A DNA stretch of 8,941 bases from NCBI GenBank assembly GCA_027622355.1, contig JAQBZT010000105.1, positions 1 through 8,941 of the forward strand, read 5' to 3'. Both the position numbers and the translations under genes were made by a program. Shown in pieces: positions 1 through 5,610 of the stretch (within the stretch, counting starts at the first letter, position 1; every line of letters begins with the position of its first letter). This stretch comes from a bacterium. GTDB lineage: Bacteria > UBA8248. The notes below the pieces were generated by a model that searched no databases, was not told where the DNA came from, and saw only the letters and a program-made list of their open reading frames with translations.

Positions 1-1
1 T

Positions 2-1294
2 TTCGATGAGGCGAAAAACGTCCTCGCGGGCGGGGTGACGAGCGAACTGCGCGCCTCCGACCCTTTCCCCCTCTTCATCGAGCGCGCCGAGGGCGCCCGC
101 AAGTGGGACGCCGACGGAAACGAATACATCGACTATTCGATGGGGAGCGCCGCCCTCCTCCTCGGGCACGCCCATCCGGCCATCGTCGCGGCGGTGCAGG
201 AACAGGTGGGGAAGGGAACCCTCTACTCCAACCTCACCCGGCGCGAGGTCCGCTGGGCGGAGCAGCTCCAGGCGCTCTATCCTTCCGCCGAGCGGGTGCG
301 CTTCACCGGCTCCGGCACCGAGTCGGCGATGCTCGCCATCCGCATCGCGCGCGCCGCGACGGGCAAGGACAAGATTCTCCGCTTCGAGGGCCACTTCCAC
401 GGCTGGATGGACGACACCGCCGTCGGCATCAAGATTCCCTTCGATGCGCCCCCCTCGCACGGCATCCTCCCTGCGGCGCAGGAGGCGGTGGTGCTGCGCC
501 CGGCCGATGCCGCGAGCGCCGAGGAAGCGCTCGGGAGCGAGCCCGGCATCGCGGCGATCATCCTCGAGCCCTCGGGCGCCTCGTGGGGGACGGTGACGCT
601 CCCGGCGGGATTTCTCGAAGCCCTCCGCGCGATGGCGGACAGATATGGCGCGCTGCTCATCTTCGATGAGGTGATCACCGGCTTCCGGTGGAGCCCCGGC
701 GGGGCGCAGGCGCTCTGCGGCGTGACGCCGGATCTGACCATCCTCGCCAAGATGCTGACCGGGGGTCTGCCGGGCGGCGCGGTCGCGGGAAAAGAGCGCT
801 ACATGCGGCTCCTCGATCCGGCGCTGGAGTACAAGGGGAAAAAAGCGGGCGTCTTCCACCGCGGCACCTTCAGCGCAAACCCGCTCTCGGCCGCCGCGGG
901 GGTGGCCGCGATGGAGATCGTCAAAACCGGCGAGCCCCAGCGGCACGCGGATGCGCTCGCCGCGAAGCTCAGGGAAGGGATGCGGCAGGTCCTCACGCGC
1001 AACGAGATCGCGGGCGCGGTCTACGGTCCCTCTTCCACCTTCCACGTCTATCTCGGAAAAACGCCACGGCCCGGAAGCATCGAGGGCCTCTCGGTCCACG
1101 ACCTCAAGGGCATTCCGCCGGAGCGGGTGCACGCTTTTCAGCGGGCGCTCCGCGAGCGGGGGATGGACGTCCTCTCCTACACCGGGGGGGTCACCTCCTG
1201 GGCGCACACCGAGGCGGACATCGAAAAAACGCTCGGCATTTTCGATGACGCCATGCGCGCCCTCGCCGAGGCGGGCGCGATCGAAACCCTCTAA
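2..1294 (+). CDS. Class III PLP-dependent aminotransferase, glutamate-1-semialdehyde aminomutase-like (5' end outside window)
   Basis: This is a fold-type I, class III pyridoxal-phosphate enzyme that would move an amino group between an amino acid and a keto or semialdehyde group in the cytosol. The frame is open to the left edge: the residues before the GTG at 35 read FDEAKNVLAGG and run into VTSELRASDPFPLF, matching the usual VLPGGVSSPVR-type N-terminus. GTG 35 is therefore an internal Val and the true start is off the window. Numbering from codon 35, the cofactor phosphate-contact motif GSGTES is near 91-96, FDEVITGFR (PLP ring Asp about 211) follows, and the Schiff-base Lys is about 239 in AKMLTGGLPGGA. 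The segment FHGWMDD differs from the YHGHAD stretch of true HemL, so this is probably a GSAM-like paralogue with another amine substrate, which I cannot name. The C-terminus is complete (TAA). The downstream GNAT gene starts 41 bases later on the same strand. Confidence 0.9.
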   Translation, partial: FDEAKNVLAGGVTSELRASDPFPLFIERAEGARKWDADGNEYIDYSMGSAALLLGHAHPAIVAAVQEQVGKGTLYSNLTRREVRWAEQLQALYPSAERVRFTGSGTESAMLAIRIARAATGKDKILRFEGHFHGWMDDTAVGIKIPFDAPPSHGILPAAQEAVVLRPADAASAEEALGSEPGIAAIILEPSGASWGTVTLPAGFLEALRAMADRYGALLIFDEVITGFRWSPGGAQALCGVTPDLTILAKMLTGGLPGGAVAGKERYMRLLDPALEYKGKKAGVFHRGTFSANPLSAAAGVAAMEIVKTGEPQRHADALAAKLREGMRQVLTRNEIAGAVYGPSSTFHVYLGKTPRPGSIEGLSVHDLKGIPPERVHAFQRALRERGMDVLSYTGGVTSWAHTEADIEKTLGIFDDAMRALAEAGAIETL

Positions 1295-1335
1295 CAACCT
1301 CTCTCCCGCTCTGCGCGGTTGGAATTCAGAGGCAT

Positions 1336-1821
1336 ATGGACGTTCGCGAAGAGATCGATGCAGATCATGATGGCGTGAGAGCCGTTGTTGAAGCCGCATT
1401 CGGACGACCGTCTGAGGCTAATCTCGTAGATGGGTTAAGACGCGATGGCGACGCAGAAATCTCGTTGGTTGTAACAATTGACGGTAAAGTCATAGGGCAC
1501 ATCATGTTGTCGAAAATGATCGCTCCGATTCGCGCACTTGCCCTCGCGCCGGTTTCTGTCGTGCCAAGCCATCAAGGGAAGGGAATAGGGTCACGATTGA
1601 TCCGTGAAAGCCTGAAGTTTGCAAAAGCCAGAAGCTGGGAGGCTGTGTTTGTGCTTGGTGATCCCGATTACTATTCGCGCTTCGGTTTTCGAATCGATAT
1701 CGCGGAAGCCTTCAATTCGTCCTATGCCGGTCCGTACTTCATGGTGCTGGAACTGGTGGAGAAGGCGCTGGAAGGGAAGAGCGGGGACGTTATCTACGCT
1801 TCTGCTTTCGCCGTGCTTTAG
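1336..1821 (+). CDS. GNAT-family N-acetyltransferase, YhbS-like
   Basis: This 161-residue protein has the length of a single-domain GNAT enzyme, which transfers the acetyl group of acetyl-CoA to an amine. The acetyl-CoA-binding motif A is clear: beta strand LALAPVSVVP (about 68-77) followed by HQGKGIG (79-85), which is the Q/R-x-x-G-x-G/A pyrophosphate loop, and then the helix SRLIRESLKFAKA. The later signature VLGDPDYYSRFGF (106-118) is typical of the YhbS group (COG3153), whose substrates are mostly unknown. ATG 1336 is preceded closely by AGAGG (four bases spacing), a modest ribosome binding site. Base composition is visibly lower in GC than the aminotransferase before it, suggesting a more recent arrival. 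It may be read through from the aminotransferase, 41 bases upstream, since no terminator is evident between them. The family assignment is firm; the substrate is unknown. Confidence 0.88.
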   Translation: MDVREEIDADHDGVRAVVEAAFGRPSEANLVDGLRRDGDAEISLVVTIDGKVIGHIMLSKMIAPIRALALAPVSVVPSHQGKGIGSRLIRESLKFAKARSWEAVFVLGDPDYYSRFGFRIDIAEAFNSSYAGPYFMVLELVEKALEGKSGDVIYASAFAVL

Positions 1822-1922
1822 TTAAGACAGCGGTTTTTTCTGGAAGCCAACACGGAGATCGTCCAAGAATCACGAAACCCGGCAAGGGTGTCTAGGGCCT
1901 GCAGTACACGCCCGGGGGCTTT

Positions 1923-2573
1923 TTATGCCTTCGGCGCGTTCGGGTCCACGAGGTCGGGGGGCGGCCAGGTTCGCTCCATCTGGAAAATATCCTGGGTGCG
2001 GCAGTAGTTCACCCCGCCGAGCCTTCCCACGGGCTGGAGCTTCACCGGGTCGATGTACTTCCCGTCGATCATCAGGTCCTTCCGCACGTGCCAGCGCATC
2101 ACCTCGCCGATGACGCAGTGGGTTTTCCACGCATCCCCGTTCGTGATCACGGTGTGGAGCCTGCACTCCATCGCGACGGGCGCGTCCTTGATCCGGGGGG
2201 CGGCGGCAACGTCGGAGGGCACCGTTTCGAGCCCCGCGAATTCGAATTCGCTCGTCCCGGGGGGCAGGTCGGTCGCGGACTTGTTCATGATTTCCTCGTA
2301 GCCGTTCACCACGGTGTGGATGACGTAGCTTCCCGTCTCGAGGATGTTCTTCGCCGTGTCCTTCATCCGCTTCTGTGTTTCGCCGACGGCGATGGAGAGC
2401 AGCGGGGGGGCGTGGCAGATGCATGTGAAGAAGCTGAAAGGCGCGAGGTTCGGGACGCCCGCCTTGCTGATGCTGCTCACCCAGGCGATGGGCCGGGGGA
2501 CGACGGAGCCCGCCAGGAGGCGGTAGATCTGCCGGTGCTCGATTTCGGCCGTGACGAATGTCTGGTACTCCAT
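1923..2573 (-). CDS. Flavin reductase family protein (FMN-binding split barrel)
   Basis: This 216-residue protein belongs to the flavin reductase-like / DIM6-NTAB family (COG1853), whose members bind FMN in a split beta-barrel. Many reduce flavin with NAD(P)H and hand it to a partner monooxygenase. Diagnostic stretches are RPIAWVSS (27-34) followed by NLAPFSFF (42-49), the KDTAKNILETGSYVIH helix-strand (71-86), and PVGRLGGVNYC (181-191) near the C-terminus. I place the start at ATG 2573 and not at the upstream ATG 2606: a strong AAGGAG lies five bases before 2573, and the family consensus begins at MEYQTF. The 2606 start would also overlap the end of the preceding reading frame. The upstream neighbour on the same strand is a truncated luciferase-like monooxygenase, the normal kind of client for such a reductase. 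The reductase itself looks complete, so it may serve another monooxygenase elsewhere. Confidence 0.9.
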   Translation of the reverse strand: MEYQTFVTAEIEHRQIYRLLAGSVVPRPIAWVSSISKAGVPNLAPFSFFTCICHAPPLLSIAVGETQKRMKDTAKNILETGSYVIHTVVNGYEEIMNKSATDLPPGTSEFEFAGLETVPSDVAAAPRIKDAPVAMECRLHTVITNGDAWKTHCVIGEVMRWHVRKDLMIDGKYIDPVKLQPVGRLGGVNYCRTQDIFQMERTWPPPDLVDPNAPKA

Positions 2574-2584
2574 TCCTTCTCCTT
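2574..2584 (-). promoter_or_regulatory. Ribosome binding site of the flavin reductase gene
   Basis: On the minus strand the bases between the TAA of the upstream remnant (2587-2585) and ATG 2573 read AAGGAGAAGGA. This is a near-ideal Shine-Dalgarno core (AGGAG, 2583-2579) with five bases of spacing. It settles the start of the flavin reductase at 2573 instead of the longer in-frame ATG at 2606. It also shows that the truncated gene and the reductase were arranged as a tight operon. Confidence 0.75.
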
Positions 2585-2785
2585 TTACGCTTCCGTCATG
2601 CTCCATGCATCAATGCAGTGGGTGCCGGTGGGCGTCAGCAGGTTCACGAAGTCTGCCCGCTCGGCGGTGCGGGCCATCTCGGCGATGTACTCCAGCATCG
2701 GCGGGCGCTCGGTCACCTCGGCGTTGATCTTGTGGCCGTCGCCGTAACTTCCCGTCGGCAAAAACCAGGCGTATTCCGTGGGCAT
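2585..2785 (-). pseudogene. Truncated luciferase-like (LLM class) flavin-dependent monooxygenase, N-terminal remnant
   Basis: The 66-codon frame begins like an LLM-class flavin-dependent oxidoreductase of the SsuD/SfnG/alkanal monooxygenase type: AWFLPTGSYGDGHKI near residues 6-20, then LEYIAEMARTAERADFVNLL and the strand end TPTGTHCIDAW (about 51-61). Full-length members run to roughly 330-380 residues in a TIM barrel, so only the first beta-alpha units remain. After DAW the frame reads SMTEA and stops at TAA, 11 bases before the flavin reductase start. Because that gene follows at once, the missing barrel is not present in another frame: this looks like an internal deletion, not a frameshift. 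ATG 2785 is preceded by AGGA, part of which lies in the stop codon of the RES gene. An FMNH2-dependent monooxygenase beside a flavin reductase is a standard two-component pair, here broken. A functional short protein is possible but unlikely. Confidence 0.7.
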
Positions 2786-4020
2786 ATACTGTCCTATGTG
2801 GAAACCGAAGAGGTTTCTAGTAGTTCAATCCATGCGAATTTTTGCTTTTCGTCGAAAGAATATTGACCCCATGAGTCGGATTCGGGGCGAAGGTCAACTG
2901 GTAAAACTAAATCGTCCTGTGTGGCGAAAATTACGAGTGATTTTCCAGTACTATTTTGGACACTTGGATAACAAATCCCGTCTATCTGTTTTCCTTGATA
3001 AGAATAATGATGCCGAAAATACTCAGTAACAACTTGGGTAGGGACATATTCGATATGGTTTTTCTTGTCCCTTGCGACTGGTTTTGAAACGTCTCTTAAA
3101 AAACCATGCAGGAAATTTAACTCGTTTCGAAAAGGACGATTTTCTGAGTCAAATATACTTGGGATGGAAGGCAATCTAGTCAAGTCTAAGATCAATATAT
3201 CTTTTTTGAATCCAAATTCAGCAATTGCATAACTTGCAGAACCTTCGGCGATTTCCTTTAATGCCGTCTCGGCGTTTGTGCTCACATAAAACATTGGTAT
3301 CCCAGGAGGATTCATTCTGTTTGCGACAATGGCCTTTTCCCGTGGGGGTGGACCGAAGTCTAATGGGCCAGACAGAGTTTTGCCATCCTTTTGGTGTCGG
3401 GCGCGAAAAAAAGAAATTCCCGCATTGACTACCACAAAAAGCTCATGTTCTTCACATATTCTTGAAATTTCGCCTAAAATTTCATTGGGGTCCAATAAAT
3501 CGTCTGAGCCAAATTCACCCCGAACTACGGAATGCCGATTATCTTCCATGAACAGATATCTTTTCTCGTATTTTATTAAATCGCAGAAATCACTCCAGCT
3601 ATATCTTAGGCGCTCGGATTCTCTTAGGCGAAGTGGTTCGTCCTCGCACCATTCTGTGTTAGTAATTCCACCTGATATCATGTATGCGAGTTTTTGATCT
3701 TGATCTTTGGGCAATTCGATTCCAATGACCTCGAATAATAATTCGTGAGTGTCGTAGACCTCTGCAATTTGCCAGCCACCTTCTCTCCCATCCCACGGCA
3801 AGTGGTTGTGTGGCATATCATATTCGGTGTGGATAGATTCTTCGATAAGGCGTATCACTTCTTCAAGTTTCGTAGCTATTGGGACATCACCAGTTTGTCC
3901 GCAAAAGTCACACGTGCAAGATGATGCATTTCCATTGATAAAGTCTACTAATGCATAATCGTCAAAACATTCTGAACATACACAAAGATTATGTGTCATT
4001 TTGAATTATGCCTTTGACAA
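2786..4020. other. AT-richer segment, probable horizontally acquired insert carrying the RES gene
   Basis: Composition changes sharply relative to both flanks. Sampled 60-base rows inside the block run at about 33-47% G+C (20 of 60 at 3541-3600; 28 of 60 at 3481-3540), whereas the hydrolase and hydantoinase genes to the right and the flavin reductase to the left are clearly much richer. The block coincides almost exactly with one gene and its short upstream region. I see no inverted terminal repeats, target-site duplication, integrase or transposase, so the mechanism of arrival is not shown. Edges are approximate: the left edge is within a few bases of the remnant's ATG, and the right edge lies between the RES start and the hydrolase stop codon. 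Confidence 0.55.
2794..3999 (-). CDS. RES-domain protein with HEPN/RES-type N-terminal domain (probable NAD+-degrading toxin or defence protein)
   Basis: This 401-residue protein has two parts. The N-terminal ~170 residues carry Cys pairs (C8-x2-C11 and C30-x2-C33) that could form a zinc knuckle, then a mostly helical acidic region. This resembles the HEPN/RES N-terminal domain 1 found ahead of RES or HEPN effectors. The C-terminal part (about 195-375) is a RES domain: FFRAR (197-201), RMNPPGIPMFYVS (228-240) with ETALKE (244-249), TEYFR (325-329) and GICYPS (341-346), supplying the conserved Arg, Glu and Ser. Studied RES toxins such as MbcT and its relatives are ADP-ribosyltransferase-like NAD+ phosphorylases or glycohydrolases. 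No Xre/MbcA-type antitoxin gene is adjacent, so this may be a stand-alone effector in which the N-terminal domain senses or restrains activity; that is inference. Composition is AT-rich against its surroundings. The stop codon is eight bases before the next ATG. Confidence 0.85.
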   Translation of the reverse strand: MTHNLCVCSECFDDYALVDFINGNASSCTCDFCGQTGDVPIATKLEEVIRLIEESIHTEYDMPHNHLPWDGREGGWQIAEVYDTHELLFEVIGIELPKDQDQKLAYMISGGITNTEWCEDEPLRLRESERLRYSWSDFCDLIKYEKRYLFMEDNRHSVVRGEFGSDDLLDPNEILGEISRICEEHELFVVVNAGISFFRARHQKDGKTLSGPLDFGPPPREKAIVANRMNPPGIPMFYVSTNAETALKEIAEGSASYAIAEFGFKKDILILDLTRLPSIPSIFDSENRPFRNELNFLHGFLRDVSKPVARDKKNHIEYVPTQVVTEYFRHHYSYQGKQIDGICYPSVQNSTGKSLVIFATQDDLVLPVDLRPESDSWGQYSFDEKQKFAWIELLETSSVST

Positions 4021-4034
4021 TTTCTCCCCCTACC

Positions 4035-4952
4035 CTACGGCCGCACGAGATGCTCGGCGAGCCAGTCGGTGGCCTGCTCCGCCGCGATCTCGAGCTTGGA
4101 CTTGTCGCTGTAGAGCGTCATGTGGGAGGTCTGGGGGATGATGAAGAGTTTTTTCTTCGCGGCGGGGATTTGGTTATAGGCGTCGATCTCGAGATCCCAG
4201 AGCGTCAGGTCGTCCCCCTCGGCGACGAGCATGAGGGTGGGGATGTCCAGAATCCGCGGGAGGAAGGGGTAGACGCTGTAGTTCATCAGCAGCTCGACGG
4301 ATTCGATCGTACTCGAATTCTCATAAAGCGGCGCTTCGGTCTTCTTGAGCGCGAGGAAGGTCTCGTAGGTCTCGGGGAAGGGCCAGCTCGAAAGCGTTGT
4401 CTCCGGATCGGGCGTCGCGTGGGGGATGAAGCCCCGGTCCGCCTCGTTCTTGTAGCGCTTTCTGCGATCCGCGATGACGGCCGCCATGAGACGCCGGAAG
4501 CCCATGGTGCCGTGCACCCGGCGCATGTTCCGATAACCCTCCACCACCGGAATCGTCGAGACGATGCATTTCACCCGGGGGTCGCTCGCCCCGATGATGA
4601 GGACGTGGCCGCCGCTGTAGGAGATGCCCCAGATGCCGATCCGCTCCGCGTCCACCTCGGGGAGGGTTTCGGCGAAGCTGATGGCGCTCTTGTAGTCCTC
4701 GATCTGGGCCCAGGGGTCGAGATGCTGGCGGGGGGCGCCGCCGCTCACCCCGAGGCAGCGGTAGTCGAAGAGGAGGACCGCCATGCCCGCCCTCGTGAAA
4801 AACTCCGCGTAGTGGGGCATCACCAGCTCGCGGACGTAGCACCACCCGCCCGCCATCACGACGAGGGGGTGCGGCCCGGCCGCCCCGTCCGGGGTGTAGA
4901 GCCAGCCGCGGCAGGTGTCTCCCGCGCTCTGGAACTCCACGTCCTTGCGCAT
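4035..4952 (-). CDS. Alpha/beta hydrolase (dienelactone hydrolase/acyl-peptidase-like)
   Basis: This 305-residue, single-domain serine hydrolase has no signal peptide and is likely cytosolic. An oxyanion-side strand HPLVVMAGGW (28-37) and LLFDYRCLGVSGG (60-72) lead to the nucleophile elbow GIWGISYSGG, with S111 in a G-x-S-x-S elbow. The acid is probably D247 or D248 in VAEGDDLTLWD (243-253), and the histidine is H277 in PQTSHMTLY (273-281). An inserted helical lid runs from about 140 to 225. It resembles the DLH/S15-like group that hydrolyses esters, amides or lactones, but the substrate is not identifiable. ATG 4952 follows a purine-rich AGGGAGGGAG ribosome binding site. It is codirectional with the DUF411 gene (80 bases upstream) and the RES gene (35 bases downstream), though the composition break suggests the RES gene joined this arrangement later. 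A long antisense frame over this gene is a GC artefact. Confidence 0.88.
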   Translation of the reverse strand: MRKDVEFQSAGDTCRGWLYTPDGAAGPHPLVVMAGGWCYVRELVMPHYAEFFTRAGMAVLLFDYRCLGVSGGAPRQHLDPWAQIEDYKSAISFAETLPEVDAERIGIWGISYSGGHVLIIGASDPRVKCIVSTIPVVEGYRNMRRVHGTMGFRRLMAAVIADRRKRYKNEADRGFIPHATPDPETTLSSWPFPETYETFLALKKTEAPLYENSSTIESVELLMNYSVYPFLPRILDIPTLMLVAEGDDLTLWDLEIDAYNQIPAAKKKLFIIPQTSHMTLYSDKSKLEIAAEQATDWLAEHLVRP

Positions 4953-5032
4953 GTACTCCCTCCCTCTTTCACGGATGAATTCGAGGATGGTGGTGCATTA
5001 CAAGAGATCACGTAGCGCGTCGGCGGGGCCGC

Positions 5033-5509
5033 TCAGGGCTGGATGTTGGCGTAGACCTGGAGCGCGCCGCTCCGATTAAAGGTAAAAACGGTATAGGGCT
5101 GGGGAGGCGGTCCCTCCATTCCCGGCGAGCCGGCCGGCATCCCCGGCACCCCGAGGCCCGCGACGGCGGGCTTTTCGCGGAGCAGGCGGGTGATCACATC
5201 GCCCGGCACGTGGCCCTCGATGATGTAGTTCCCCACAAAGCCCGTGTGGCAGGACCAGAGGCGGCGCGGAACGCCGCGCTGCGCCTTGAGGCGGTTCAGG
5301 GCATCGTAATTGACGTTCACGACCTTGATGCGGAAGCCTTTATCGCGCAGGTGACCCACCCACCCGGTGCAGCACCCTCAGGTCGGGCTCTTGTAGACGG
5401 TGACAGTCTCGCCGGAGGCCGCGGCCTGCGGCCAGAGCGTCCAGGCGGCCGCCACGGCGATGAGAACGATGCCGAGCAGAAGGGCCTTGTTCCGCAGAAA
5501 CTTTTGCAT
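5033..5509 (-). CDS. DUF411 / CopG-like copper-site protein, candidate selenoprotein with in-frame TGA (Sec44)
   Basis: Read from ATG 5509 with TGA at 5380-5378 decoded as Sec, the gene gives 158 residues, a normal DUF411 length. Residues 1-33 form a basic start plus hydrophobic segment (LLLGIVLIAVAAAW), a signal peptide or membrane anchor, so the protein should act in the periplasm or at the membrane. VTVYKSPT-U44-GCC-TGW follows, where the family has CGCC, then SCHT (C87, H88), YIIEGHVP and the Met-bearing loop GVPGMPAGSPGMEG (120-133). In the Pseudomonas CopG homologue the CxCC and CxH-type ligands hold a copper cluster, as I recall. Sec for the first Cys would alter that redox/metal site. 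The ribosome binding site AAGGA lies eight bases before the ATG. Without readthrough only 43 residues are made. The alternatives are a nonsense mutation or a sequencing error, but a TGA exactly at a catalytic Cys within an otherwise intact frame favours Sec. Confidence 0.75.
5344..5371 (-). promoter_or_regulatory. Candidate bacterial SECIS hairpin just 3' of the TGA codon
   Basis: On the minus-strand transcript, bases 5366-5361 (CGGGUG) pair with 5353-5348 (CACCUG), giving six pairs including one G-U. They enclose a seven-base loop GGUGGGU (5360-5354). A 2x1 internal loop separates a lower three-pair stem, UGC (5371-5369) with GCG (5346-5344). The apical loop starts 17 bases after the TGA and opens with GG. 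As I recall the published bacterial SECIS model, this fits its loop distance (about 16-37 nt), small loop and early G. The GC-rich background makes chance hairpins common, so this supports Sec decoding but does not prove it. Confidence 0.5.
5378..5380 (-). other. In-frame TGA, proposed selenocysteine codon
   Basis: This is codon 44 of the DUF411 gene counted from ATG 5509. The flanking codons on the minus strand are AGC CCG ACC before it and GGG TGC TGC ACC after it, giving SPT-[TGA]-GCCT. Family members have Cys here. TGC or TGT to TGA is a one-base change, so a mutation cannot be excluded from sequence alone. TGA serves as the ordinary stop of this gene (5035-5033) and of the hydantoinase gene (5613-5611). 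Confidence 0.7.
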
Positions 5510-5610
5510 GTCCACTTTCCTTCACCGGTTTAGGGTCGAGAGAATCTTTCAGGGCCGCCGCTTTCATAAATATGGGGCAAACGGGCGGGATTCGCCAGCG
5601 CGGCGGGGAA

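Noticed and set aside
1900..1926. Possible terminator between the convergent GNAT and flavin reductase genes (GC run followed by TTTTT)
   Set aside because: The GCCCGGGGGC run before the T tract leaves only a two-base loop if paired, and no longer stem forms cleanly. I see no other convincing terminator in 1822-1922.
4008..5015. A 335-codon open frame on the + strand
   Set aside because: It lies antisense to the alpha/beta hydrolase, whose catalytic motifs and ribosome binding site are convincing. The product is rich in Arg, Gly, Pro, Glu, Val and His without any domain pattern, as expected for the opposite strand of a GC-rich gene.
5033..5359. DUF411 gene starting at GTG 5359 as a complete 108-residue protein
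   Set aside because: The GTG is the Val of GCCTGWVGHL. Starting there would remove the signal segment and the CxCC motif, and no Shine-Dalgarno sequence fits. The upstream frame is conserved up to ATG 5509.
5378..5380. TGA read as Trp or Cys through a variant genetic code
   Set aside because: TGA ends the DUF411 gene and the hydantoinase gene at their expected C-termini, and the other genes use TAA or TAG normally. The genome is also GC-rich, unlike typical TGA-recoding bacteria.
5340..5567. A 75-codon minus-strand frame overlapping the start of the DUF411 gene
   Set aside because: It is in another frame over the membrane segment and the CxCC region. Its Arg/Gly/Ala/Ser-rich sequence resembles no family, while the DUF411 frame shows signal-like and motif residues.
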